Part shown: one piece after another, positions 1 to 5,141 of the stretch
How positions within the stretch are numbered: position 1 is the stretch's first letter
Layout: every line of letters starts with the position of its first letter
Assembly (NCBI GenBank): GCA_965651535.1
Contig: CBFGSX010000095.1
Span: 1 to 5,141, forward strand
Reading direction: 5' to 3'
Origin: JAQGJA01 sp965651535
GTDB taxonomy: Bacteria; Pseudomonadota; Alphaproteobacteria; Micavibrionales; SZUA-601
DNA length: 5,141 nt
Translations under genes and position numbers: made by a program
Notes under the pieces: generated by a model
Databases searched by the model: none
The model's input: the letters and a program-made list of their open reading frames with translations, nothing else
Told to the model about the DNA's origin: nothing

Positions 1-121
1 CAAGATCGGTGTTTCGATTGTCCTGCGCAGCACGGATGAATTCGCCCTGCAAAAAGCCTATCAGGATGTCAAGAATATGCTTGACGACATCGCCGCGCAC
101 TCGAATTCAAAGGCGCTTTAG
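1..121 (+). CDS. C-terminal fragment of a plus-strand protein, possibly a CinA/MoaB-like molybdopterin-binding-domain protein
   Basis: An open frame runs from base 2 to a TAG stop at 119-121 and gives 39 residues, beginning KIGVSIVLRSTDEFALQKAY and ending in SNSKAL. The start lies outside the window. The pattern 'GVSIVLRSTD' followed by an amphipathic helix (about residues 13-31) resembles the C-terminal end of the short CinA-type proteins of alphaproteobacteria, which have a MoaB/Mog-like molybdopterin-binding fold. That resemblance is from memory of the family and rests on a short tail, so the function is tentative. The reading itself is better supported: it has normal codon composition and stops exactly where the opposite-strand gpt gene also stops, with a 4-nt tail-to-tail overlap (118-121). 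No terminator with a T-run is visible after the stop. Confidence 0.45.
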   Translation, partial: KIGVSIVLRSTDEFALQKAYQDVKNMLDDIAAHSNSKAL

Positions 122-555
122 ATTTCCCACGGAAATTCGATCCACTCGTCTTGCGGCATTTCGGAGACGTAAAAGTCGCAGAATGCCTTGCCTTTGGGCT
201 TGGCATAGGGCACGGCAATTTTTGCCGCCGGATAGCGTTTCTTGATCAGTTGTGCCGTCTGGCCGCTATCGGCGAGATCGTCGATGAACACCCAGCCTTC
301 ACCGTCGAGAATGTTTTCAACCGAACCCAACATCTCGGCGCTGCGCTGTTCATAGCCATGATACGACACGACGGCGATGGATTTGACGTTACGCACCTCG
401 AGCGCATTGGCAACGATAGCCGTCGGCACCAATCCGCCGCGGGCAATGCAGACAATGCCTTTGATCGCGCCGGCTTGTTTGATTTTATCGGCGAGAAGTT
501 TGGACTGTTTCGCCACATCGTCCCATGAGAGGATACGTTTCTTTTTATCGTTCAT
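118..555 (-). CDS. gpt: Xanthine (guanine) phosphoribosyltransferase, Gpt-like
   Basis: This 145-residue type I phosphoribosyltransferase is predicted to convert xanthine or guanine plus PRPP into XMP or GMP in cytosolic purine salvage. The family fingerprints are in order: SWDD near residues 10-13, the RGGLVP loop at 39-44 that contacts PRPP pyrophosphate, the PRPP-binding motif FIDDLADSGQT at 90-100 (acidic pair D92/D93, and D96 at the catalytic-base position), AKPKG at 118-122 with the base-contacting lysine, and the C-terminal WIEFPWEI, matching WIEQPWD of E. coli Gpt. It ends right after that motif, so it lacks roughly the last dozen residues of the 152-residue E. coli enzyme. The stop codon overlaps that of the convergent upstream gene. 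The ATG at 555-553 is supported by AAGGTG upstream. The gene starts 12 nt after the polA stop and is probably cotranscribed with it. Xanthine rather than hypoxanthine preference is inferred from Gpt similarity. Confidence 0.9.
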   Translation of the reverse strand: MNDKKKRILSWDDVAKQSKLLADKIKQAGAIKGIVCIARGGLVPTAIVANALEVRNVKSIAVVSYHGYEQRSAEMLGSVENILDGEGWVFIDDLADSGQTAQLIKKRYPAAKIAVPYAKPKGKAFCDFYVSEMPQDEWIEFPWEI

Positions 556-559
556 GACA

Positions 560-565
560 CACCTT
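560..565 (-). promoter_or_regulatory. Ribosome binding site of gpt
   Basis: Read on the minus strand, AAGGTG lies 4 nt before the ATG at 555-553 (6 nt counted from the AAGG core). It sits in the 12-nt gap just after the polA stop codon (570-568). This supports the chosen gpt start and indicates that gpt is translated from the polA message with its own initiation site. Confidence 0.6.
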
Positions 566-567
566 GA

Positions 568-3348
568 TTAATGCGCTTCGTCCCAATTGGATCCCGCGCC
601 CCATTCGGCCACCAGCGGCGCATTGAGATCGGCCACCGATTCCATGGCCGTTTTAACAGCTTTGGCCGTTTCTTCAAGCGCGTTTTCGGCCACTTCCAGC
701 ACCAATTCGTCGTGCACTTGCAGCAAAATTTTTGCCGGGAGGCCTTTGTCCTTGATCGTGCGGTCGGCTTCGATCATGGCCAGTTTCATGATGTCGGCGG
801 CCGTGCCCTGGATGGGGGCGTTGATGGCTTGACGCTCGGCGAAGCCGCGTTCCGCGCCGTTCTTGCTGGTGATGCCGGGCGTAAAAATCTTGCGGCCATA
901 AAGCGTTTCGACAAAGCCGTTCTGTTTGGCAAAGGCTCTGTTGCGCTCCATAAATTCGGCCAGCTCGGGGAAACGCTGCATATATTGTTTGATATAAGCC
1001 GAGGCCGTGCCGGTATCCGTGCCGATCTGTTTGGCCAGACCGAAACCGCTAATGCCATAGATAATGCCGAAATTGATCGCTTTGGCATCGCGGCGGCGTT
1101 CCGGCGTCATCTCGGTAAGCGGAATGCCGAAAATTTCCGACGCGGTGATGGCGTGAATATCCATCCCGTCGCGGAAAGCCTGTTGCAGGCGCTTGATGCC
1201 CGCCATCTCGGCCACAAGGCGCAATTCGATCTGGGAATAATCGATCGACACAAGTTTATGGCCGGGCGCGGCGACAAAAGCGGTGCGGATCAGGCGGCCT
1301 TCCTCGGTGCGAATGGGAATATTTTGCAAATTCGGATCGGTCGAGGACAGACGGCCCGTATTGGCGATGGCGAGGTTGAAGCTGGTATGGACGCGGCCCG
1401 TCGTGGGGTTTATCTGTTCCTGCAACGCGTCCGTATAGGTGCTTTTCAGTTTTGACAATTGCCGCCACATCAGAATGTCGTCGACAATTGTATGGCCCAG
1501 ATTTGACAATTCCTCGAGCGTTTTCGCATCGGTGGAAAACGCTCCCGTCTTGGTGGTTTTGTTCTGCGGCAGGTTCAGATTATTGAACAGAATGTCTCCC
1601 AGTTGCTTCGGGCTGCCGATATTGAATTCCGTTCCGGCCTGTTCATGGATTTGCTTTTCCAGCGCGGCGATTTTCTCGGCAAAAGTCGCGCTCAATCCTT
1701 GCAGCACTTTGGGATCGACGGTGATGCCGTTCAGTTCCATCTCGGCCAGTAGTCGGACGCAAGGCTTGTCGATCTCGTGATAGACGCTCATGCGTTTTTC
1801 CGCGAGCAGGCGCGGCGACAGGACGCGATACAGGCGCAGCGCCATATCCGCATCCTCGGCGGCGTAATCGCGCACCTGGTCGGGGTGGATGTCGTCAAAG
1901 GTCTTTTGGTTTTTTCCCGTGCCGGCGACTTCTTTATAGGAAATCAGCTTCTCGCCCAGATGCAGTTCCGACAGCTCGTCCAGCCCGTGGCCGTGCAAGC
2001 CGCCATCCAGCACATAGGACATGACCATCGTGTCGTCGAAAGGCGCGACATGAACGCCTTCCTTGGCCAGCATTTCCCAATCATATTTGACGTTCTGGGC
2101 GATTTTCAAAATCGCGGGGTCTTCGAGAACGGGTTTTAATTTTTCAATGACAAGTTTCTTGTCGAGCTGGGTGAAATCATTCTGTTCCGCCGCGCCGAAC
2201 AGATCGGTGGATTTCCTGTGGCCGACAGGAATATAGCACCCGTTCCCCGGAGCGGTGGACAGGCTGATCCCGACCAGATCGGCGCGCGCCGGGGTCAGGT
2301 GATTGGTCTCGGTATCGAACGACACGATGGCCGCCTTGCGGATCATGTCGATCCATTTGTCGAGTTCCTTTTCCGTCGTGACCAGTTCGTAAGATCGACC
2401 AACCTCCTCGTCATTCCCGCGAACGCGGGAATCCAGTTCAGGTTCATTCTGGATCCCCGCTTGCGCGGGGATAACATCAAGATTGCTTGACCATTTCTTT
2501 TCAACGCGGGTAATCAGGCTCTTGAAGTTCTGTTTCTTCAGAAACGGAATAAGCTGCACCAGATCGGGCGTGTGCGGGCGCAATTCCTCGAAATCCTTGG
2601 GCATGGGTGCGTCCTGCTTCAGCGTGACGAGCAGGCGCGACAGCCGCGCTTTGTCGGCGTTGGTCTCGAGGGTCTCGCGGCGCTTGGGTTGCTTGATCTC
2701 GGCGGTGCGCGCCAGCAAATCCTCGAGCGAGCCATAGGTATTGATGAGTTCGGCGGCGGTCTTGACGCCGATGCCCGGCACGCCGGGAATGTTATCGGTG
2801 CTGTCGCCTGCCAAGGATTGCACGTCGACGACTTTTTCCGGTGCGACGCCGAATTTGTCCATGACCTGCTCGGGGCCGATTTCGGCGAAGTTGATGGGAT
2901 CAACCAGGCGCACCCCGTCGCGGATCAGCTGCATCAGATCCTTGTCCGAGGAAATAATCCGCACCTCGAGGCCGCGCTCGCGCGCCTTTTGCGCATAGGT
3001 GGCGATGAGGTCGTCCGCCTCGAAGCCTTCTTTTTCCAAAGCGGTGATGCCGAACGCTTCGACCGCCTCGCGGATGATGCTAAATTGCGGCACGAGTTCC
3101 TCGGGCGGTTCGGAGCGGTTCGCCTTGTATTCGGGGTAAAGATCGTGGCGGAAATTCCCGCCCGCCGGGTCGAACACCACGCCGATCAGATTGTCGTTGG
3201 CCTGATCCAGCACGCGCAGCAACATATTGCAAAAACCATAGGCTGCGCCGACGGGCGTGCCGTCTTCGCGCGTCAGATTGGTTTTGACGGCGTAAAAGGC
3301 GCGAAAGATAAATCCGTGCCCGTCGATCAGGTAGAGCGTTTTTGCCAT
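568..3348 (-). CDS. polA: DNA polymerase I with 5' nuclease, proofreading exonuclease and polymerase domains
   Basis: This 926-residue protein is close in length to E. coli PolA (928) and is predicted to remove RNA primers, fill gaps and repair DNA. The 5' nuclease domain (about 1-288) keeps the metal-binding acids D9, D60, E110, D112, D113, D135, D137, D182 and D185 (GDSTDNIPGVPGIG). The 3'-5' exonuclease domain (about 317-510) keeps D345/E347 (FDTET), D423 (NVKYD) and Y495/D499 (YAAED), so proofreading should be active, unlike Taq-type enzymes. The polymerase domain has motif A with D703 (SIDYSQIELR), the O-helix RRRDAKAINFGIIYG (K756, F760, Y764) and motif C VHDE (H879-E881). The start is the ATG at 3348-3346, giving MAKTLYLIDGHG. 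The open frame extends further upstream, but only through the zinc-finger gene and antisense tRNA. The start overlaps the preceding stop as TGATG without a clear ribosome binding site, suggesting translational coupling. Oddity: a 22-residue repeat-derived insert at 292-313. Confidence 0.97.
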   Translation of the reverse strand: MAKTLYLIDGHGFIFRAFYAVKTNLTREDGTPVGAAYGFCNMLLRVLDQANDNLIGVVFDPAGGNFRHDLYPEYKANRSEPPEELVPQFSIIREAVEAFGITALEKEGFEADDLIATYAQKARERGLEVRIISSDKDLMQLIRDGVRLVDPINFAEIGPEQVMDKFGVAPEKVVDVQSLAGDSTDNIPGVPGIGVKTAAELINTYGSLEDLLARTAEIKQPKRRETLETNADKARLSRLLVTLKQDAPMPKDFEELRPHTPDLVQLIPFLKKQNFKSLITRVEKKWSSNLDVIPAQAGIQNEPELDSRVRGNDEEVGRSYELVTTEKELDKWIDMIRKAAIVSFDTETNHLTPARADLVGISLSTAPGNGCYIPVGHRKSTDLFGAAEQNDFTQLDKKLVIEKLKPVLEDPAILKIAQNVKYDWEMLAKEGVHVAPFDDTMVMSYVLDGGLHGHGLDELSELHLGEKLISYKEVAGTGKNQKTFDDIHPDQVRDYAAEDADMALRLYRVLSPRLLAEKRMSVYHEIDKPCVRLLAEMELNGITVDPKVLQGLSATFAEKIAALEKQIHEQAGTEFNIGSPKQLGDILFNNLNLPQNKTTKTGAFSTDAKTLEELSNLGHTIVDDILMWRQLSKLKSTYTDALQEQINPTTGRVHTSFNLAIANTGRLSSTDPNLQNIPIRTEEGRLIRTAFVAAPGHKLVSIDYSQIELRLVAEMAGIKRLQQAFRDGMDIHAITASEIFGIPLTEMTPERRRDAKAINFGIIYGISGFGLAKQIGTDTGTASAYIKQYMQRFPELAEFMERNRAFAKQNGFVETLYGRKIFTPGITSKNGAERGFAERQAINAPIQGTAADIMKLAMIEADRTIKDKGLPAKILLQVHDELVLEVAENALEETAKAVKTAMESVADLNAPLVAEWGAGSNWDEAH
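2410..2475. repeat. In-frame double-palindrome repeat element inside polA
   Basis: Two 27-nt arms (2410-2436 and 2449-2475) are inverted copies of each other, identical at 22 of 27 positions, with a 12-nt spacer (2437-2448). Each arm is itself a hairpin. On the plus strand, arm 1 is ATTCCCGC-GAAC-GCGGGAAT and arm 2 is ATCCCCGC-TTGC-GCGGGGAT, each a perfect 8-bp stem with a 4-nt loop. The total length is 66 nt, exactly 22 codons, and it encodes polA residues V292-D313 (VIPAQAGIQ...LDSRVRGND). The core ATTCCC...GGGAAT matches the style of repeats common in proteobacterial genomes, such as dRS3 of Neisseria, and the encoded peptide resembles one often seen in spurious or interrupted proteins. 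In-frame palindromes in genes have precedent in the Rickettsia palindromic elements. Whether this copy was inserted recently is inference; no certain target duplication is seen. Confidence 0.85.
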
Positions 3349-3560
3349 CAATGCGCCGTTTTGGCCCGGGTGCCCGCGCGGGTCGTGTCTTTGACAAAGC
3401 GGCGGTCGCAATAGCCGCAATCGACGCTGTGGGTTTGGACATCGATGGTCAGATAGACGCGCGGATGGCCGATCGGGCCGCCGCCGCCGTCGCAGGAGAC
3501 GGTGTCGTCGGCGATGTAAACGACTTCGAGGGCTTCGGGGAAGGGTTTGGCGTTTTTCAT
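3348..3560 (-). CDS. Small CHCC zinc-finger domain protein (zf-CHCC family)
   Basis: This 70-residue protein carries the full zf-CHCC pattern: C23 in VSCDGGGGPIGHPRVYL, H32 in GHP, then C48 and C51 in VDCGYCDRRF. These four residues would bind one zinc ion. The family includes small stand-alone proteins of alphaproteobacteria and the C-terminal part of NDUFS6, the 13-kDa accessory subunit of mitochondrial complex I. A link to complex I assembly is therefore possible but not shown by this locus, which has no nuo genes. The ATG at 3560-3558 gives MKNAKPFPEA; only a weak G-rich stretch precedes it. The stop TGA (3350-3348) shares its A with the polA start, so this is the first gene of a zinc finger-polA-gpt unit. 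The last 15 or so residues are basic and probably unstructured. Confidence 0.85.
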   Translation of the reverse strand: MKNAKPFPEALEVVYIADDTVSCDGGGGPIGHPRVYLTIDVQTHSVDCGYCDRRFVKDTTRAGTRAKTAH

Positions 3561-3607
3561 GCCCCAAGACTAGGCCCGTCGGCGCGGGCGGGCAAGGGGG
3601 CGAATGT

Positions 3608-3636
3608 TTGCATTTTAAGCGGCTTTCCCTTATACA
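3608..3636 (+). promoter_or_regulatory. Sigma-70-type promoter of tRNA-Arg
   Basis: TTGCAT (3608-3613) and TATACA (3631-3636) are separated by 17 nt, a near-consensus -35/-10 pair with ideal spacing. Transcription would begin near 3643, only about 5 nt before the mature tRNA 5' end at 3648. The bases after the -10 box (GAAGGCCGC) are GC-rich, as in discriminators of stable-RNA promoters under stringent control; that regulatory reading is inference. The promoter lies in the upstream region of the divergent zinc-finger gene. Confidence 0.6.
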
Positions 3637-3647
3637 GAAGGCCGCAA

Positions 3648-3724
3648 GCGCCCGTAGCTCAGCCGGATAGAGTATTGGTTTCCGAAACCAAGGGTCGCAG
3701 GTTCGAGTCCTGCCGGGCGCGCCA
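3648..3724 (+). tRNA. tRNA-Arg, anticodon CCG
   Basis: The 77-nt sequence folds into a standard cloverleaf. The acceptor GCGCCCG (3648-3654) pairs with CGGGCGC (3714-3720), followed by discriminator G3721 and a genome-encoded CCA (3722-3724). The D-stem is GCTC/GAGT. The anticodon stem TTGGT/ACCAA flanks the loop TTCCGAA with anticodon CCG at 3682-3684, which reads the Arg codon CGG. The T-arm is GCAGG-TTCGAGT-CCTGC. The expected arginine identity bases are present: A20 in the D-loop and C35 in the anticodon. Acceptor and T-arm are close to E. coli tRNA-Arg(CCG). The gene is on the opposite strand to both neighbours. Its 3' end touches the stop codon of the convergent permease, so no terminator of its own fits before that gene. 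Confidence 0.97.
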
Positions 3725-5141
3725 TTATTCATTGTGTAAAACCCGCAAGACCGGAGCGCCCAGCGTGCGGCGCAGGCTGAACCATCCCGTCCCGACAATG
3801 GCGGCGAGGCTGGCCGCCGCGGTGCCGAAAGCCACGCCGGGATAAAAAGCCCAAGGTTGATCCATCCACAGATCGAGAATCGCCCAGCTGATGGTTGTGC
3901 CGAAAACCGATCCGGTGGCGGCGGCGATCGCGCCGAGCAGGGCGAACTCGGCCAGCAATGCGCGCGTCAGAAGTTTTCGCGGCGCGCCGACAACCTTGAG
4001 CACAAGGGTTTCATAGGCGCGTTGCGCGCGCGTGGCGACCAGAGCCTCGGTCAGAACGATCAGACCCGTGACCAGCGCAAGCAAGGCCATGACGCGCACG
4101 GCCTGGTTCATTTGGCCGAGCAGGTCGGAAACGGTTTGAATGGCGTCCGACAGGCGGATCATCGAGATGTTCGGAAATTCACGTGTGACCGCGCGCTGGA
4201 TGTCGTTTTCGCGTGAGGGTTCCGCTACCACCGTCGCCAGCCAGCTATGCGGCGCCTTGTCGAGCGCGCCGGGTGCAAAGGTCATGGCGAAATTAATCGT
4301 GAAATTTGTCCAGCTTACGTCGCGCACATTGGCGATGGTGGCGGCGATGCGGCGGCCCAGAATTTCAACCTCGAGCGTGTCGCCGGGTTTGACGCCGAAG
4401 CCGCGCTGCACGTCGTCGACGACGGAAACCAGCGGCGGCCCGTCGTAATCGGGCGGCCACCATTCGCCCGCGGTGATGGTGCTGTGGGCGGGTTGCGTGG
4501 CGGTATAGGTAAAGCCGCGATCGTTTTGCAGCAACCATGACTCGCGCTTGTCCTTCAGGGCTTCGGCGGCGGGTACGCCGTTCACGGCGACCAGCCGTCC
4601 GCGCAAATTGGGCGTCAGAATCAGGTTTTGCGCGGTCGGCACGGCAAGAACCGCACGCGCAAAATCGTCTTTCTGGTGCGGTTGGATGTCGAGAAAGAAA
4701 AAGGCGGGCGCATCGTCGGGCAAATTATCCTGTAGCGTCGCACGCAAATTTTTCTCGATGCCTGCAATAGCAATCAAGACGGTCAAGCCGATGCCGAGAC
4801 TGACCAAAGTTTGCGCGGTGGCGTTGCCCGCATGGCCCAGATGGCGCAAGGCAAGGCGGTTGGGCAGGGCGGCGAAATGCGACGCTTTTTGCGCCGCGCG
4901 CGCAATCATTTTGCCAAGGCTCCAGAAAACGACAAAGCATAACGCCGCGCCTACGATGAAGAACGCAGCGAAAACGCGGTCGTTCACGCTGCCCAACACG
5001 GCGGCGCTGAGCAGCGCGACAAGCGCGGCAATGGCCGCCAGTACGCCGCGCGGCGGCGCTTTTTCAAAAAAAGCCTGTTGTTGCCGGAACAATATCAACG
5101 CCGAGGTGCGTTCGGCGCTCCCGAGCGGCCAGAGCGCAAAA
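3725..5141 (-). CDS. C-terminal part of an FtsX/MacB-type ABC transporter permease (YbbP-like), start outside the window
   Basis: The frame is open to the right edge, giving 471 visible residues beginning FALWPLGSAERTSALILFRQ; the 'ALWPLG.A....A..LFR' pattern fits the middle of YbbP-type permeases (about 800 residues). A TTG at 5098-5096 could be read as a start, but coding-type sequence continues upstream of it, so the gene is treated as 5'-partial. Predicted membrane segments in visible numbering are about 32-51, 56-76, 108-128, 351-366, 396-420 and 432-455. The large loop at about 130-345 is the likely periplasmic core domain. The last three helices form the FtsX domain, including LKVVGAPRKLLTRALLAEFA. 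Such permeases work with a LolD/YbbA-like ATPase in inner-membrane mechanotransmission or lipid/lipoprotein extraction; the substrate is unknown. The TAA stop (3727-3725) directly abuts the tRNA 3' end. Confidence 0.85.
   Translation of the reverse strand, partial: FALWPLGSAERTSALILFRQQQAFFEKAPPRGVLAAIAALVALLSAAVLGSVNDRVFAAFFIVGAALCFVVFWSLGKMIARAAQKASHFAALPNRLALRHLGHAGNATAQTLVSLGIGLTVLIAIAGIEKNLRATLQDNLPDDAPAFFFLDIQPHQKDDFARAVLAVPTAQNLILTPNLRGRLVAVNGVPAAEALKDKRESWLLQNDRGFTYTATQPAHSTITAGEWWPPDYDGPPLVSVVDDVQRGFGVKPGDTLEVEILGRRIAATIANVRDVSWTNFTINFAMTFAPGALDKAPHSWLATVVAEPSRENDIQRAVTREFPNISMIRLSDAIQTVSDLLGQMNQAVRVMALLALVTGLIVLTEALVATRAQRAYETLVLKVVGAPRKLLTRALLAEFALLGAIAAATGSVFGTTISWAILDLWMDQPWAFYPGVAFGTAAASLAAIVGTGWFSLRRTLGAPVLRVLHNE

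Noticed and set aside
68..85. Inverted repeat GTCAAG-N6-CTTGAC, a possible operator or a terminator for gpt
   Set aside because: It lies inside the coding end of the leftmost gene, has no T-run on either strand, and a 6-bp repeat is within chance expectation.
122..136. Hairpin ATTTCC-CAC-GGAAAT directly after the plus-strand stop, as a possible terminator
   Set aside because: The stem is only 6 bp and partly AT, there is no following T-run, and the bases encode the conserved Gpt C-terminus.
571..1455. Long plus-strand open frame antisense to polA (294 codons), and a second at 2572-3414 (280 codons)
   Set aside because: Both lie wholly opposite polA coding sequence. Their translations show no recognisable domain and have the composition expected of a mirror frame in GC-rich DNA.
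3612..3647. Minus-strand promoter for the zinc finger-polA-gpt unit (TAAAAT at 3617-3612 with a weak TTCTGT at 3639-3634)
   Set aside because: The -35 box matches the consensus poorly and the spacing is 16 nt. A promoter is likely somewhere in 3561-3724, but this one is not supported well enough to annotate.
3700..3760. tRNA 3' end as an attachment site of an integrated element
   Set aside because: The sequence right after the tRNA is the intact stop and C-terminus of a permease, with no integrase, repeat of the tRNA end or composition change visible.
3349..3798. A 150-codon upstream extension of the polA frame
   Set aside because: It runs through the zinc-finger gene in another frame, the antisense of tRNA-Arg (giving the familiar artefact peptide PGRTRTCDPWFRKPILYPAE) and the permease 3' end. 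The real PolA N-terminus MAKTLYLIDGHG starts at 3348.
5058..5074. GCTTTTT-CAA-AAAAAGC hairpin with a 7-base A run, terminator-like or a slippage site
   Set aside because: It lies in the middle of the permease coding sequence and the frame continues intact on both sides with family-like protein.

Overview
The window is a compact stretch of bacterial chromosome carrying mostly housekeeping genes. The best guess is an alphaproteobacterium. The basis is a small CHCC zinc-finger protein of the type typical of alphaproteobacteria and mitochondria, set directly upstream of polA. A GC-rich but not extreme composition and the protein sequences are compatible with this. The species cannot be named from the sequence, and the class is an inference.

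Layout from left to right. Positions 1-121 hold the last 39 codons of a plus-strand gene, possibly a CinA/MoaB-like molybdopterin-binding-domain protein. It runs tail to tail, with a 4-nt overlap, into a minus-strand cluster that is transcribed from right to left: zinc-finger protein (3560-3348), polA (3348-568), gpt-like xanthine phosphoribosyltransferase (555-118). The zinc-finger stop and the polA start share one base (TGATG). gpt begins 12 nt after the polA stop and has its own ribosome binding site, so the three are probably one transcription unit. Right of the cluster is a plus-strand tRNA-Arg(CCG) (3648-3724) with a good sigma-70-type promoter. From 3725 to the right edge is the C-terminal 471 codons of a minus-strand FtsX/MacB-type ABC transporter permease, which continues beyond the window. 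Its stop codon directly abuts the tRNA CCA end.

PolA is a complete three-activity DNA polymerase I (5' nuclease, 3'-5' proofreading exonuclease, polymerase) with all recognisable catalytic residues present. gpt works in purine salvage. The zinc-finger protein has no assured role, though relatives are complex I accessory subunits. The permease half would export or extract a lipid or lipoprotein-type substrate together with an ATPase encoded elsewhere. The genes share transcription rather than an obvious pathway.

The most notable item is a 66-bp double-palindrome repeat (2410-2475) sitting in frame inside polA. It adds 22 residues exactly in the linker between the 5' nuclease and the proofreading domain. 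It resembles the widespread 'ATTCCCGC...GCGGGAAT' palindromic repeats of proteobacteria. No new defence, mobile or biosynthetic system is visible, and apart from this repeat the region looks ordinary.
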